A stretch of DNA of 64,000 bases, taken from the NCBI GenBank assembly GCA_031553595.1, contig JAVBLI010000006.1, positions 1-64,000 on the forward strand, given 5' to 3'. Positions 8,021-17,540 of the stretch are shown one piece after another. The translations under genes were made by a program, and so were the position numbers. Each line of letters starts with the position of its first letter. The first letter of the stretch is position 1. This stretch comes from RGIG3701 sp031553595. Lineage in GTDB: Bacteria; Planctomycetota; Planctomycetia; Pirellulales; Thermoguttaceae. The notes under the pieces are model-generated. The model saw nothing but the letters and a program-made list of their open reading frames with translations. It was not told the origin of the DNA and did no database searches.

Positions 8021-8956
8021 ATGCTTACCATGCAGGAAGGACTGGAGATTCTCCAGACGTCGGGCACGGAAATTCCGGCCCTGCTGGCGCGAACCCAGCG
8101 GGTACGGCTCCAAAATCACGGTGCGAAAATCGTGCCCTGCGGCATCATGAATATAAAAAGCGGGGCGTGCACGGAAAATTGCGCGTTTTGTGCCCAGTCG
8201 GCCCACCATCACGCATCCGTGCAGGATTTTTCGCTTAACCTGACCCCGGTGCTGAATTTCGCGTTTTCGGAATCGGCCGTACCTTTACAGCGTTTCGGAC
8301 TGGTGACCAGCGGGTGCCGGCTGGAGGACGAGGAACTTCGTGCAGTCGAAGCGGCTGTGCGTGAACTCACGCGGCGGCGTGCCAGCGGAGAGCGGCTCCC
8401 CCAGCTTTGCGCGTCTCTGGGGTGTTTGAGCCGGGACGATTTACAGCGGCTGAAAGATGCCGGCCTGACACGTTTCCATCATAATCTGGAGACGGCGGAG
8501 AGTTTCTTTCCGCAGATCTGCACCACGCACACGTATGGCCAGAGGGTGGAGACCGTGCTGGCAGCGAAGGAAGTCGGGCTGGAAGTGTGCTGCGGGGGGA
8601 TTTTCGGACTGGGTGAAACCGCGGAGCAGCGGGTGGAGTTTGCGCAGCAAATCGCGGCGCTTGCGGTGAATGACATTCCACTGAATTTTCTGGTGCCGAT
8701 TAAGAACACGCCGCTGGGAATGCTGCCGCCGGTACCGCCGCTGGATATCCTGCGGATCACGGCCATGATGCGTCTGGCGTGTCCCGCATCCGGTATTCGC
8801 ATCTGCGCGGGGCGTGCAAATATGGGCCCGTTACAGAGCATGCTGTTTTACGCGGGCGCCAGCGGCCTGATGGTGGGCGATCTGCTGACCACGGCGGGTG
8901 AAAAGCCCGAAGAAGATGTGCGGATGATGAAGAATCTGGGAATGGAATTTTGTTGA
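8021..8956 (+). CDS. bioB: biotin synthase (radical SAM)
   Basis: 311-aa radical SAM enzyme inserting sulfur into dethiobiotin, the last step of biotin synthesis. The [4Fe-4S] motif CTENCAFC followed by AQSAHH is diagnostic for BioB, as are GLVTSG, FHHNLETAESFF, CCGGIFGLGET and IRICAGRANM (Arg ligand region of the [2Fe-2S] cluster). An ATG at 8015 overlaps the Shine-Dalgarno, so 8021 is preferred (AAAGGA 6 nt upstream). No other bio genes are nearby; only the preceding hydrolase gene is close enough to be in the same operon. Confidence 0.93.
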   Translation: MLTMQEGLEILQTSGTEIPALLARTQRVRLQNHGAKIVPCGIMNIKSGACTENCAFCAQSAHHHASVQDFSLNLTPVLNFAFSESAVPLQRFGLVTSGCRLEDEELRAVEAAVRELTRRRASGERLPQLCASLGCLSRDDLQRLKDAGLTRFHHNLETAESFFPQICTTHTYGQRVETVLAAKEVGLEVCCGGIFGLGETAEQRVEFAQQIAALAVNDIPLNFLVPIKNTPLGMLPPVPPLDILRITAMMRLACPASGIRICAGRANMGPLQSMLFYAGASGLMVGDLLTTAGEKPEEDVRMMKNLGMEFC

Positions 8957-8960
8957 TACG

Positions 8961-9096
8961 GTATTCGCAAGAACAGCAGCCGGGAGCGGAGCGTTAGCGC
9001 AGAGACCGGATCGAAGTGGGAAGAATTCCGGCTACTCTATCCGGTCTTTTCGCGTCACTGCGTTCCGCTGCGCTCTCGGCTGCTGTTTCGTGAATA
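8961..9096. repeat. 3'-end hairpin repeat (copy 4, full length)
   Basis: Both arms complete (GAACAGCAGCCGGGAGCG ... CTCTCGGCTGCTGTTTC), with complementarity extending to the very ends (GTATTCGCAAG against CGTGAATAC). Begins 4 bp after the bioB stop and sits between convergent bioB and the umuD-like gene. Confidence 0.9.
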
Positions 9097-9137
9097 CACG
9101 AATCTGGTAACCTCTATAAAAACCACCGAACGCTCAC

Positions 9138-9176
9138 AAAAAAACGGCCTGACCCCTCATCGGAATCAGACCGCGT
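9138..9176 (-). terminator. Rho-independent terminator of the umuD-like gene
   Basis: On the minus strand CGGTCTGA can pair with TCAGGCCG (one G-U) around a 13-nt loop, followed directly by seven T. It lies about 65 nt past the stop codon at 9240. Confidence 0.65.
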
Positions 9177-9239
9177 CTACATGATTGCACGCATCTTCAG
9201 AAGCCGGTGGAAATTCCCTCGCTTTCACCGGCAATTTCT

Positions 9240-9755
9240 TCAGACAGAGTGAATCGTATACTTCACGACGCCCCAGATTTTCAGTTCGGAAGCTTCCGAA
9301 ATTTTAATCGTGGGGAAGCTGGGGTTTTCGCTGCGAAGCTCGATTTTGTCGCCCGTTTTCACGAAACGCTTGACCGCGAATTCGTTATCGACCACCGCGA
9401 TAACAATGTCACCGTTTTCGACTTCCGCGCTTTTATCCACCACCAGAATGTCGTCGGCAAAGATGCCGGCACCGGTCATGGAGTCGCCCGTGGCACGCAC
9501 GAAAAACGTGGCGGTGGGATTCTTCACCAGAAAACCGTTGAGGTCCAGCGTCGCGGTCGCCTGATCTTCGACCGGCGCGGGAAAACCGGCCTGGACTTTC
9601 GTCTCGAATAACGGCAGCACATAACCTTTGCCGTAAATAAAGTTCATGATCTGGTCGACCATCATCTCCGGAACCCGGATCGCTTTTGTCGGCACGCCGA
9701 ATTTCCCCGTCCCTTTCGGACGCCCGGCACCTTTTCGTCTTCCACCTCGAGGCAT
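9240..9755 (-). CDS. umuD: UmuD-like S24 self-cleaving repressor/polymerase subunit with AT-hook-like N-terminus
   Basis: 171 aa. Residues about 50-171 align over the length of E. coli UmuD: cleavage site AG in KVQAGFPAP (Ala-Gly as in LexA rather than Cys-Gly), LDLNGFLVKNPTATFFVRA, catalytic Ser in GDSM and Lys in FAVKRF. The extra N-terminus has GRRKGAGRPKGTG, with the GRP core of an AT-hook, so DNA binding is plausible. AAGGAG precedes the ATG. There is no umuC next to it, so it may act as a regulator or partner a polymerase encoded elsewhere. Confidence 0.82.
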   Translation of the reverse strand: MPRGGRRKGAGRPKGTGKFGVPTKAIRVPEMMVDQIMNFIYGKGYVLPLFETKVQAGFPAPVEDQATATLDLNGFLVKNPTATFFVRATGDSMTGAGIFADDILVVDKSAEVENGDIVIAVVDNEFAVKRFVKTGDKIELRSENPSFPTIKISEASELKIWGVVKYTIHSV

Positions 9756-10400
9756 TTTCGTCTCCTTATTACCTTTCGAATGTTATTGAAAAAATAAAAC
9801 CATATACTCGTGAAATATGAATTCCCCGGTTCATGATCATCCGGATGGCTGTTCTCAGGGGGTAAACACTTGATCGCCGAAACTCCGACGATTCGAGTAT
9901 AAAACCAAAAAAATTTCCGACCTTAAAGCGGTCGCGTCTTGTTCCGTAAACGTCTCACCCGGGAACGTTCGCCGCGGGAAAACCCTTCGACGCCCGATAT
10001 CATATGGTGAAAACAGCACAGAATAATCTGAATACGGATACGCCCATGAAAATGATTGCAAATTTCCTCAAAATTTTTCACATCTTTTCAATATCCATCG
10101 GAGAATGAATAAAATGGAAAATCAAAAAAACGACGGCACCTCACTAAACAAGCGGTTTTATGAATCGCATCTCTTTTATTTATCATGGATTCCATTTAGT
10201 GTATCAAAATTATAGCATGAATAAAAGCCACCCCCCCATGTAATTTATGAAATTTTCCCCATTTTTTTGTAAAAAAAACGTTTTTTGCGCGAACACTCTA
10301 GAAAACCCAACGTAGGACGGCATTTTGACAGAAGTTTTGGCAGAAAAAAAGACAAAGAAGAATGTTGCACTACCGGAGCGGTTACCGTATCGACGCAGCA
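9756..10400. other. gene-free AT-rich stretch
   Basis: About 640 bp without a convincing gene. It must hold the promoter of the umuD-like gene on the minus strand. A 68-codon TTG-initiated frame on the minus strand (9855-10061) lacks a ribosome-binding site and looks spurious. Base composition is lower in GC than surrounding genes. Confidence 0.5.
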
Positions 10401-10526
10401 GCAAGAACAGCAGCCGGGAGCGTCGCGGAACGCAGTGACGCGCAGAGACCGGATAGAAGTGGGAAAACGTTCGGCGGTGCTTATCCGTTCATTATGCTTC
10501 ATTCCATTCCCGGCTGCTGTTTCCTG
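10401..10526. repeat. 3'-end hairpin repeat (copy 5, full length)
   Basis: Arms GAACAGCAGCCGGGAGCG and CATTCCCGGCTGCTGTTTC; here the left outer arm is the GGGAGCG subtype and the right the ATTCCC subtype, so pairing is imperfect. Ends 26 bp before the exonuclease stop codon (minus-strand gene), i.e. at that gene's 3' side. Confidence 0.88.
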
Positions 10527-10552
10527 CCGCCACCACAGATTTGGGATGTGCC

Positions 10553-11095
10553 CTACGAAAAGAATTTCCGCAGCCCGTCCGGCCCCACCAGACGATCCAT
10601 CTCCAGAACGATTTTCGCCACCGCTAAGCTGTCTTCCAGGGCGTCATGGTGGCGGAACTGGATGGCGAAATGGGCCGCCACGGAATTCAGCTTGTAATCC
10701 GGCTGGCGGTACTCCGCACCTTTCCGCAGCAATTTACGCGAGATTCGCAGCGTACATCCCCATGCCACCGGCGGGGGCGTCAGGCCGTAATGCGCCAGCG
10801 TGGCATGCAGAACACCGCGATCAAAGGGAGCATTATGAGCCACCAGTGGAAGCTCGCCGATAAAGGCCCGGAGCTGATTCTGCCATAAGGTGTCAAACGT
10901 CGGCTGATCACGCACATCGCGGGCGGTCAGGCCGTGCACACGGACGCAGACTTGCGAGAAAAACAGAGACGGCGGGCGAATCAACGACGCTTGCGTCTGG
11001 ACGATTTCTCCGCCGACACACTTCACCAGCCCGACCGCGCAGGCGCTGTCCGCGGAAAAGTTCGCCGTTTCGAAATCGATTGCCACGAAATCCAT
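10553..11095 (-). CDS. DEDDh 3'-5' exonuclease (DnaQ/PolIII epsilon-like)
   Basis: 180-aa exonuclease domain protein. Exo I is VAIDFETAN (Asp, Glu), Exo II is around VAHNAPFD (Asp), and Exo III is HHDALEDS with the catalytic His and final Asp, giving the DEDDh set. The HGLT segment typical of epsilon-like domains is present. Length fits a stand-alone domain such as those used in repair or RNA trimming, not a full polymerase. It starts 17 nt after the upstream gene on the same strand, so the two are likely cotranscribed. Confidence 0.88.
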   Translation of the reverse strand: MDFVAIDFETANFSADSACAVGLVKCVGGEIVQTQASLIRPPSLFFSQVCVRVHGLTARDVRDQPTFDTLWQNQLRAFIGELPLVAHNAPFDRGVLHATLAHYGLTPPPVAWGCTLRISRKLLRKGAEYRQPDYKLNSVAAHFAIQFRHHDALEDSLAVAKIVLEMDRLVGPDGLRKFFS

Positions 11096-11112
11096 AAGTC
11101 CGCCCGTGCGAA

Positions 11113-11829
11113 TTATTTCGCCTCGCCCGCGATGCGGATGCTCAGCCCGCCGCTGGCACGCAACTCGACAAGGTACGACTTGCCGACGGTCAGCTTCTGA
11201 ACCACCGCCTCGCCGTGATTGGCCCGCACGCCGAGCGATTTTTGCAGCAGCGGGTCGTTCGAAATTTCCCAGAACCGCGACCAGATCTGCTTTTCCAGTT
11301 CCGACGTGCCGGCATCGTCACGATAAATGGCCGGGGGCGCGTCAGCGACGTCCACCGGAAAGCCTTCTGAGGGACGCTGAAATTCGCCGAAAACCCGCTG
11401 GAAAACGCACAGCGAATGCGAACGGCCCTCGTCATTCGTCTCGACCAATTCATCATTAAATTTCACGACCAGGCTGTCTAGATACATTTTCTCGCCAAGA
11501 ATAGTGAATTCGCGAGCCTGGCCCACCTGCCGCCCGGAGTCGTCGAACTCCGTGAAACGGAACGTCGTCTGGATTTTCTGCGGATCCGGGCTCTCGGTCT
11601 GACTCAGCACATCGATTCGCGCCCGGCGGATGTCCACCTTCAGCAGGCGATTCGCCAGTTGCAGCCGGGCATTATCTTCCTTCAGTTGCGACACCTGGGC
11701 ACGCAGCTCCGCCTCACGATTCATGTACCGCTGGACATAATAAATCCCCCCAGCCACCACCCCCGCGAGCATCGCCGTGTAAATGATCGTCATCCAGAAA
11801 AAAGAGCGTACGCGTTTGGTGAGGGACAT
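11113..11829 (-). CDS. membrane-anchored coiled-coil protein of unknown function
   Basis: 238 aa from the ATG at 11829, chosen because AAGGA lies 9 nt upstream (an ATG at 11865 is possible). A cationic N-terminus is followed by one TM helix (about residues 12-33) and a heptad-rich stretch (about 36-75, RYMNREAELRAQVSQLKED). The C-terminal 160 residues are soluble and presumably extracytoplasmic, with a mixed alpha/beta look. I recognise no family. It lies between the OmpA-type lipoprotein and the exonuclease genes. Confidence 0.72.
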   Translation of the reverse strand: MSLTKRVRSFFWMTIIYTAMLAGVVAGGIYYVQRYMNREAELRAQVSQLKEDNARLQLANRLLKVDIRRARIDVLSQTESPDPQKIQTTFRFTEFDDSGRQVGQAREFTILGEKMYLDSLVVKFNDELVETNDEGRSHSLCVFQRVFGEFQRPSEGFPVDVADAPPAIYRDDAGTSELEKQIWSRFWEISNDPLLQKSLGVRANHGEAVVQKLTVGKSYLVELRASGGLSIRIAGEAK

Positions 11830-12006
11830 GTCCGGTTTTCCTTGAAATGCTACAATTATACCCACATAAAATGACAGAGCCGCAATCGTAAAATTGCGGA
11901 ATGGATTTCCAATTTGCGAAAATTACCTGCATACGCAACGTCTCTCCCGCAATCTTACGATTGCGGCTCTGCTAGGCGGGTGCACACACTGCGCAAATCT
12001 CGCATT

Positions 12007-12852
12007 CTAATTAGGCTTTACGATTAATTCCACGCGATAGTTCTTGGCCGCCCCGTCTTCGGAGCTGTTCGAAACCAGTGGCCTGCCCGTTCCGCACGCA
12101 CTGATGGAAAGCTGATCTTTCGGCACGATATTCTCTTTCGTCAGCACCTCGAACACCATCATCGCCTGCGCGGCGGTCTGATCCATCTTCGAGCGGAATT
12201 GCGTACTGGTCTGCTGCAGGGTGTTCGCGTGAGATTCGATCACGATTTTGTACCCCGGATACCGCTGGGCGACGTTCCCGGCCACATGCCGCAAAAGCTC
12301 CAACCCGTGGGGCGTAAGCTGCGCACCGCCGCGCTCGAAAAGCGTATTTCCCGGCAGTTCGACGTGAATATTGCCGTGCTCGTTCCGCGTCACCGCCCCG
12401 GGAATGACCGGCGTATCCAGATTCGCGAGGCTGTTATTCGGCTCGATCGGAATGCCGCCCTGCCGCTCCACGGCCCGCGCCAGCTCGCCGATGCGTTTGT
12501 CCAGAGCCTCTTTTTCCTGCTGGGCCGCGACGAGTTTCTCGGTGGAGTCGTGAAGCTGTTTTTTCAGGGCCACCACCTCGTCCTGCATGAGCATCAACTG
12601 GTGCTGATTCGTGGCCAGCTCGATTCCGACTTTCCGATTATAATTTTCCAGGTCGTTATAGCGCATGGCCTGCGACTCCTGCTGATTCGCCAGCGTCGCC
12701 TTTTCTTTTTGCAGGTCCGCCACCCGGCCCTGATTATCCAGCGATTTACAGCCAAGAATTACCGGAAACACACATAATGCCCCAAAAAACAAAAGACGCT
12801 GCACCTGCCGCACGCGTTTTTCCGTGATTTTTTCAGCGATTTTATCTTTCAT
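12007..12852 (-). CDS. OmpA-family peptidoglycan-binding lipoprotein
   Basis: 281 aa. A signal with the lipobox VILGC (Cys35) is followed by a long coiled coil (about 40-135, rich in KEKATLANQQE-like heptads) and a C-terminal OmpA-like domain (about 160-281) with a recognisable IVIESHANT...RSKMDQTAAQAMM pattern. Such proteins tether the outer membrane to peptidoglycan. GAGGTG precedes the ATG at 12852; the longer frame upstream has no support. A good promoter is at 12901-12929. Confidence 0.85.
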   Translation of the reverse strand: MKDKIAEKITEKRVRQVQRLLFFGALCVFPVILGCKSLDNQGRVADLQKEKATLANQQESQAMRYNDLENYNRKVGIELATNQHQLMLMQDEVVALKKQLHDSTEKLVAAQQEKEALDKRIGELARAVERQGGIPIEPNNSLANLDTPVIPGAVTRNEHGNIHVELPGNTLFERGGAQLTPHGLELLRHVAGNVAQRYPGYKIVIESHANTLQQTSTQFRSKMDQTAAQAMMVFEVLTKENIVPKDQLSISACGTGRPLVSNSSEDGAAKNYRVELIVKPN

Positions 12853-12900
12853 GCCCGCACCTCGAAAATTTCCGTCTGCAAGAATAATTATCCCATAATT

Positions 12901-12929
12901 ATAATAGGGAATTTTCGCGGCATCCGCAA
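12901..12929 (-). promoter_or_regulatory. candidate promoter of the OmpA-type lipoprotein gene
   Basis: On the minus strand TTGCGG (12924-12929), 17-nt spacer, TATTAT (12901-12906), about 50 nt before the start at 12852. This is within the 194-bp gap between dsbD and the lipoprotein gene, which otherwise holds nothing visible. Confidence 0.5.
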
Positions 12930-13046
12930 GGTTAAAATTTAGAAAAAAAACAAAAAAACGGCGTTTTTCACAAAAACCAGGCCGATTGTGGCGGATTTTT
13001 GCGAAATAACGCCGTGGCAGTAAAAAACAAAAAACGGAACGGCAAG

Positions 13047-15239
13047 TCAATTATCAATTATCATTTTTTTGTCCACCGCCGACTGTAACGCGTCAAATAA
13101 CTGTTTTTGCGTAATCAGACTGTCCAGCAGAATCGGTTTTTCGTCCCCCGGCGTCCAGATCACGATCAGCGGAATCGCGCTGCGGTTCAAGGAAGTGATG
13201 TATGCTTTAATCTCCGGCGAGGGTTCCGTCCAGTCCGCCAGCACAGGCGTGATGTTCCGCTCCCGAAGAAATTTCGCGGTGGCAGCCGTTTCGATCACTC
13301 GCACGCTGTTCATTTTGCAGGTCAGGCACCAGTTCGCGGTAAAGTCGATGAAAACCACCTTCCCGGCTTCCCGCTCCCGCGCCACGAACTCCGTGGAGAA
13401 GGCGTGCCAGACGATTTTTTCTTGATCCGTGCCGATCATGGCGACATCCATCACGTCCGGCGCACCCGGCCCGGAAACGATAATCGCTTTCGGCCCGCCC
13501 AAAAACGTGAACATCAGGTATCCGATTCCCGCCGCGAGCATGATCCCGCCGGCCCACACCGCCAGGACGCTTTCCCCGCCGGCACCGGAATACGTCACCT
13601 TCCCGATCATCCAGCACGCCAGCCACAGGCCCATCATGAACCCCAGCGTGGGCACGAAATACACCGGACTGAGAATGTAAAACAGGTAAACCACGGTGCC
13701 CATGAAAAAGAAGCCCATGAATTCCTTCAGCGTTTCCATCCACTCCCCGGGTTTCGGGAGCCATTTCACGGCCGCGGGGAAAATGCCCACCAGCAGATAC
13801 GGGGCCGCCAGCCCCAGCCCGATGAACGTAAACACCAGGTACACCACCGCCACGGGCTGCACCAGCGCCCACCCGAAAACCGGCCCTAAAAATGGCCCCA
13901 CACATGGCGTGGCGAGAATCGTGGTCAAAATGCCCATCAAAAACGCGCCGAAAAGCCCTTCCTGTTTCTGCATCTGCCCCGCCCGGCCGCCGGACACGAA
14001 ACCCGGAATGGGAATCTCCCACACTCCCAGAAAACTCAGCCCCATGACGAAAATCAGGGCGATCATCGCGATCACGAATCCCGGGAATGTGAACTGCTCC
14101 CCCCACGCCATGCTTTCCGGCACGGCAGCGGTGGCGGAAACGGCACTGGGGACGAACTGCCCGAAGAAAACAAAAATTTCCCGTAATTTGGAAAGCGTGG
14201 CCAGCACCCAAAACACGCTCAGCAGCCCCAGCGAGTACATCAGATTTAACTGAAACACCCGCCAGTGCGACTCATGCGCCTGTTTCGCGAAGGAAAAGAG
14301 TTTCGGCCCGATCACCGGCAGCACGCACGGCATGAGGTTCAGAATGAGCCCGCCCAGAAACGCGAAAAGAATCGCCATCATCAGCGTCAGCCTCTTGCGC
14401 TCCGGCGCCGGAGGAATGGAAAGCGGCTCCCCGGCCTTCATCACCGGCGTTTCATGCGCCGCCGCGGGCGTTTCTTCCGTTTTTACCGCAGCCCCTGGGT
14501 TTTTCACCGGCGCCACGCCCATTTCCTGCGCCGCAGTTCCCGTTCCCGCCTGAATTCCTCCCGGCGAATTTCCTGCCGCCGGAGCTTCGCCGCCAGGAAT
14601 CACCCGGGCCGTGAACCCGAAATCCCGCGGATCCATACAAATTTCCTCTTGGCACATCTGGACGTACACACTGCCGGAAATCTCCGTCAGCGCCGCCCCG
14701 GAAACCGTCCACCGGAACGGCACCCGCCACTGCACTTTCCCCGTGTGATACTCCACCGGAAAGTCCGGCCCCCACACCTCCTCCTCGTATTTCACCCGCG
14801 GCCCGTCCGGAAACGCCACCGGTTCTGAAAGCGCGGTGACCGTTTTCGGAAGCTGAATCTTCGTCCGTAGCGGCCCGCCCGGCTTCTGCGTGACCGAATA
14901 AATCGTCCAGCCGTCCGGAATTTCCGCCGAAATAAACAAAAAACCCGGCTGCGTTTCCGTCGGTGGCGTAAACCCCGCGGTAACCGTCAGCACCGGGTCA
15001 TGCCGCGAATAATTCTCCTCCGGCTCCGAAAAAACGTCCATCCCCGGCATCATCCCCCCGGCAGACGGCATCCCCGCCCCCGCCGGCGAAAACTCCTGGT
15101 AATTCCGCATTACATCCGGGTTCATTCCGGGCACATTTTGCGCAAAAACCGCCGGAGAAATCACTGCCGTGACGGCCGAAAAGCAAAAAAAGAAGATTAA
15201 AAAAGAAGTAATCTGAAAGCGTTTCATGATTTTTTTCAT
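13047..15239 (-). CDS. dsbD: DsbD-type thiol:disulfide interchange protein
   Basis: 730 aa inner-membrane protein carrying electrons from cytoplasmic thioredoxin to extracytoplasmic thiols. N-terminal signal peptide, then a DsbD-alpha/DsbC-like periplasmic domain (about 50-210), a low-complexity Ala/Pro/Gly linker (about 215-275), eight or so TM helices with the conserved cysteine regions LMPCVLPVIGPK and TTILATPCVGPFLGPVFG, and a C-terminal thioredoxin domain with CLTC at about 638-641. The ATG at 15239 lacks a clear SD; 15227 is an alternative. It follows nadE by 30 nt on the same strand. Confidence 0.93.
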   Translation of the reverse strand: MKKIMKRFQITSFLIFFFCFSAVTAVISPAVFAQNVPGMNPDVMRNYQEFSPAGAGMPSAGGMMPGMDVFSEPEENYSRHDPVLTVTAGFTPPTETQPGFLFISAEIPDGWTIYSVTQKPGGPLRTKIQLPKTVTALSEPVAFPDGPRVKYEEEVWGPDFPVEYHTGKVQWRVPFRWTVSGAALTEISGSVYVQMCQEEICMDPRDFGFTARVIPGGEAPAAGNSPGGIQAGTGTAAQEMGVAPVKNPGAAVKTEETPAAAHETPVMKAGEPLSIPPAPERKRLTLMMAILFAFLGGLILNLMPCVLPVIGPKLFSFAKQAHESHWRVFQLNLMYSLGLLSVFWVLATLSKLREIFVFFGQFVPSAVSATAAVPESMAWGEQFTFPGFVIAMIALIFVMGLSFLGVWEIPIPGFVSGGRAGQMQKQEGLFGAFLMGILTTILATPCVGPFLGPVFGWALVQPVAVVYLVFTFIGLGLAAPYLLVGIFPAAVKWLPKPGEWMETLKEFMGFFFMGTVVYLFYILSPVYFVPTLGFMMGLWLACWMIGKVTYSGAGGESVLAVWAGGIMLAAGIGYLMFTFLGGPKAIIVSGPGAPDVMDVAMIGTDQEKIVWHAFSTEFVAREREAGKVVFIDFTANWCLTCKMNSVRVIETAATAKFLRERNITPVLADWTEPSPEIKAYITSLNRSAIPLIVIWTPGDEKPILLDSLITQKQLFDALQSAVDKKMIIDN

Positions 15240-15269
15240 TTTGAATTCATGAGAAGATTTTTAAAAGAT

Positions 15270-16025
15270 TCACCCCGGGTAACACGGCGGGAGGGTATTT
15301 TTGTGGGCCGCCGCCCGTTCCGCGCCGCGGATTTTCGCGATTCCCTCCGGCGTTCCCTCCTCACGGAGTAAAAACGCGTCAATTTCCGCGTACGTGATTC
15401 CCATTTCGCTCTCATCCGTCTGACCTTCAAAAAGCCCGGCGGACGGCGCCTTACGAATAATCTCCTCCGGGGCGCCGAGGAACGCGAGGAATTCGAAAAT
15501 TTCCGTCGCCGTCAGATCCGCGACAGGGTTAAAGTCACACGCCCCGTCCCCCCATTTCGTGAAATATCCCATGGTTTTTTCCGAGCGATTTCCCGTCCCG
15601 GCCACCAGGCACCCCAGCGCCTGCCCCAGCGTGTAAAGGGCCGTCATACGCAGCCGTGGGTTCACGTTCATCACGGCACTTCGCACACGCGATTCTCCTT
15701 CAGGCGATTTTTCCACACGCTGTGCCATCACCGGCTCCGTCACCGCGAGAAACGCCCGTTTCACGTCCGTCAGATCCACTTCCAGCGTGGGAATACCGTA
15801 TTTTTCCGCCAGCAGCAGCGCGTGATCCCGGTCTTCCGCGAAATTCCTCGCACTTTCGCAGGGCATGATCACGCCGAAAACGTTTTCCGTGGCCTGCCGA
15901 CACAAAATACCCACCAGCGCCGCGTCTTTTCCGCCGCTGTTTCCGTAAATCACGCCCGCATTTCCGAGGATCGCGCGAATCCACGCCACCCGCGCCGCAC
16001 GTTCCGCTTCCCAGTCACGCAACAT
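15270..16025 (-). CDS. nadE: NH3-dependent NAD+ synthetase
   Basis: 251 aa from the ATG at 16025 (frame stays open to 16109, but those residues do not look like NadE). It amidates nicotinate adenine dinucleotide to NAD+ using ATP. The PP-loop reads GNSGGKDAAL, where the usual SGGxDS serine is Ala; GTGNRSE, TKWGDGACDFNP (substrate-binding loops) and DESEMG follow in the expected order. No glutaminase domain is present, so free ammonia would be the N donor. It is probably cotranscribed with the downstream dsbD. Confidence 0.88.
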   Translation of the reverse strand: MLRDWEAERAARVAWIRAILGNAGVIYGNSGGKDAALVGILCRQATENVFGVIMPCESARNFAEDRDHALLLAEKYGIPTLEVDLTDVKRAFLAVTEPVMAQRVEKSPEGESRVRSAVMNVNPRLRMTALYTLGQALGCLVAGTGNRSEKTMGYFTKWGDGACDFNPVADLTATEIFEFLAFLGAPEEIIRKAPSAGLFEGQTDESEMGITYAEIDAFLLREEGTPEGIAKIRGAERAAAHKNTLPPCYPG

Positions 16026-16162
16026 TTTTCGCCATTCCGCAAATTTTGCATTAAATCTTGCATTAAGCACATAAAATGGAAGCACCAAAACATTCACTCG
16101 CGGCGGCAACAGCGTTTCATCAGCCGCGGATACGGCGATTCACCAGCGGCACCAGTCGCGTT

Positions 16163-17461
16163 TCACTTTTTCTTCTCCTGCGTAAACGCCATGCCTTCAA
16201 TTTCCACCAGCAGTTCCGGGCGGCACACGTCACTGAACGTGTACAGTTTCAGCACATCCGGCATCAGCCGCTCACAGGCCGTTTTCACCGCTTCATAATC
16301 GCGTTCATACTTCACATAAACCCGCACCGCGGCCATTTCATTCAGCGCGCATCCCAGGCCGGGCATTCCGTGGGCCGCGAGATTTTCTTCCGCGATCAGC
16401 ACACGAATATTCTCCAGCGTTAGTTCCGTCTGGGCCACCGGGTCACCGTCATACCGGCTCTCGGCGTCCGTGATGCTGGCCGTGCCGGAGACGAAAATCG
16501 CGCCGGTTTTCACGCCGCCCGTCCCCACCGTGGAAACCGCCATCGCGCGGGCGAATTTCGGGCTCCGCGGGCTGTATTCTTCTCCGTACGCGGACGCCGG
16601 CACCTGCTGCGGATTCTCCAGCGGCACCACCATCACCTCATCCGCCTCCGTGAACGTAAGGCCCAGCGCACTGACCACCAGACAGTCGCCCGTGGCGCCG
16701 ATTCCCGTACTGGCCGGGTATTTCGGCCCCTGATATTTCTCCGGCAGCATCCCTTCAAAAAACGAAATGCCGCGGAAAAAATCGGATCGCGCCCGATTCA
16801 GTTCCTTATACCGCTGCGTCTGGCCCACCTGCTCATGAAACGTGGGCTCCGTTATATTTCCCAGATAAAGCCACGTCCGCACGACATTCTGGAAGGGCAC
16901 GCCCATGGCCGCGTATGTTTTCTGAAGCCGGAGGAAAGAATCCAGCGACTGATCATAAATATTCGCGTCCATGTCCCCCGGGTCCTGCTGGCGGCAAAAA
17001 TACCAGCTCACACCGCCGTGGCGGGTAATGACCGCGTCATCACTGACGAATTCCACGGCATTCGCGCCGTCCGCCTCACGGAAAATCGCCACCGCCTCCA
17101 CCGCCACCATCTGCCCGTCACACGGCGACTGCGGCACGTACACATTCACCGGCATCTCCGCCCCGTAAAACGCACGCATCATCTCCTGGCACGTATCCCG
17201 GCACGCGTAATCCCGCAAGAAAACCGTCTGCTGCGTTACCACCCATTTTCCACCGCGCCGCGGCGATATTTCAGTTTTCGCATGCTCAAGACATAAACGG
17301 ATTTCATCCAGCGCCGCCTCGACCTGCCCCGCCAGCGTGCCATCCTCCGACGGAACCGGTGGCACGGCAAGCACGATCATACGGCAGGCATTCTTCGACT
17401 CATTTATATAACAGTTACGTTTTTCCGGAGTCATCGACATTTTCATCACGATTATATCCAT
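16163..17461 (-). CDS. RidA/YjgF superfamily protein, FkbO-Hyg5 chorismatase-like
   Basis: 432 aa, about three times a single RidA domain. The N-terminal half has a degenerate domain ending near the middle; the central part (VVRTWLYLGNI, YKELNRARSDFFRG, YPASTGIGA) is characteristic of chorismatase-like proteins, and the C-terminal part (GAIFVSGTASI, TLENIRVLIAEENL, CRPELLVEIEGMA) is a RidA-like domain. RidA relatives deaminate reactive imines; chorismatases hydrolyse chorismate. Which activity applies cannot be read here. Several ATGs crowd the start (17461, 17446, 17437, 17431); the first is used. Confidence 0.75.
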   Translation of the reverse strand: MDIIVMKMSMTPEKRNCYINESKNACRMIVLAVPPVPSEDGTLAGQVEAALDEIRLCLEHAKTEISPRRGGKWVVTQQTVFLRDYACRDTCQEMMRAFYGAEMPVNVYVPQSPCDGQMVAVEAVAIFREADGANAVEFVSDDAVITRHGGVSWYFCRQQDPGDMDANIYDQSLDSFLRLQKTYAAMGVPFQNVVRTWLYLGNITEPTFHEQVGQTQRYKELNRARSDFFRGISFFEGMLPEKYQGPKYPASTGIGATGDCLVVSALGLTFTEADEVMVVPLENPQQVPASAYGEEYSPRSPKFARAMAVSTVGTGGVKTGAIFVSGTASITDAESRYDGDPVAQTELTLENIRVLIAEENLAAHGMPGLGCALNEMAAVRVYVKYERDYEAVKTACERLMPDVLKLYTFSDVCRPELLVEIEGMAFTQEKKK

Positions 17462-17494
17462 TCATCAGGAGGGACGCCGGGACTTTTCCGGCGC

Positions 17495-17540
17495 ATAAAA
17501 AAACGGTGGGATCCCTTCAAAAAGGGTTTCTCCCAGTTTA
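17495..17540 (-). terminator. terminator-like hairpin downstream of phosphofructokinase
   Basis: On the minus strand TGGGAGAAACCCTT pairs imperfectly with AAGGGATCCCA around TTTG, followed by CCG and seven T. It lies 200 nt past the pfp stop and just before the next minus-strand gene. Confidence 0.55.

Noticed and set aside
9855..10061. 68-aa minus-strand frame upstream of the umuD-like gene
   Set aside because: TTG start, no ribosome-binding site, unremarkable composition.
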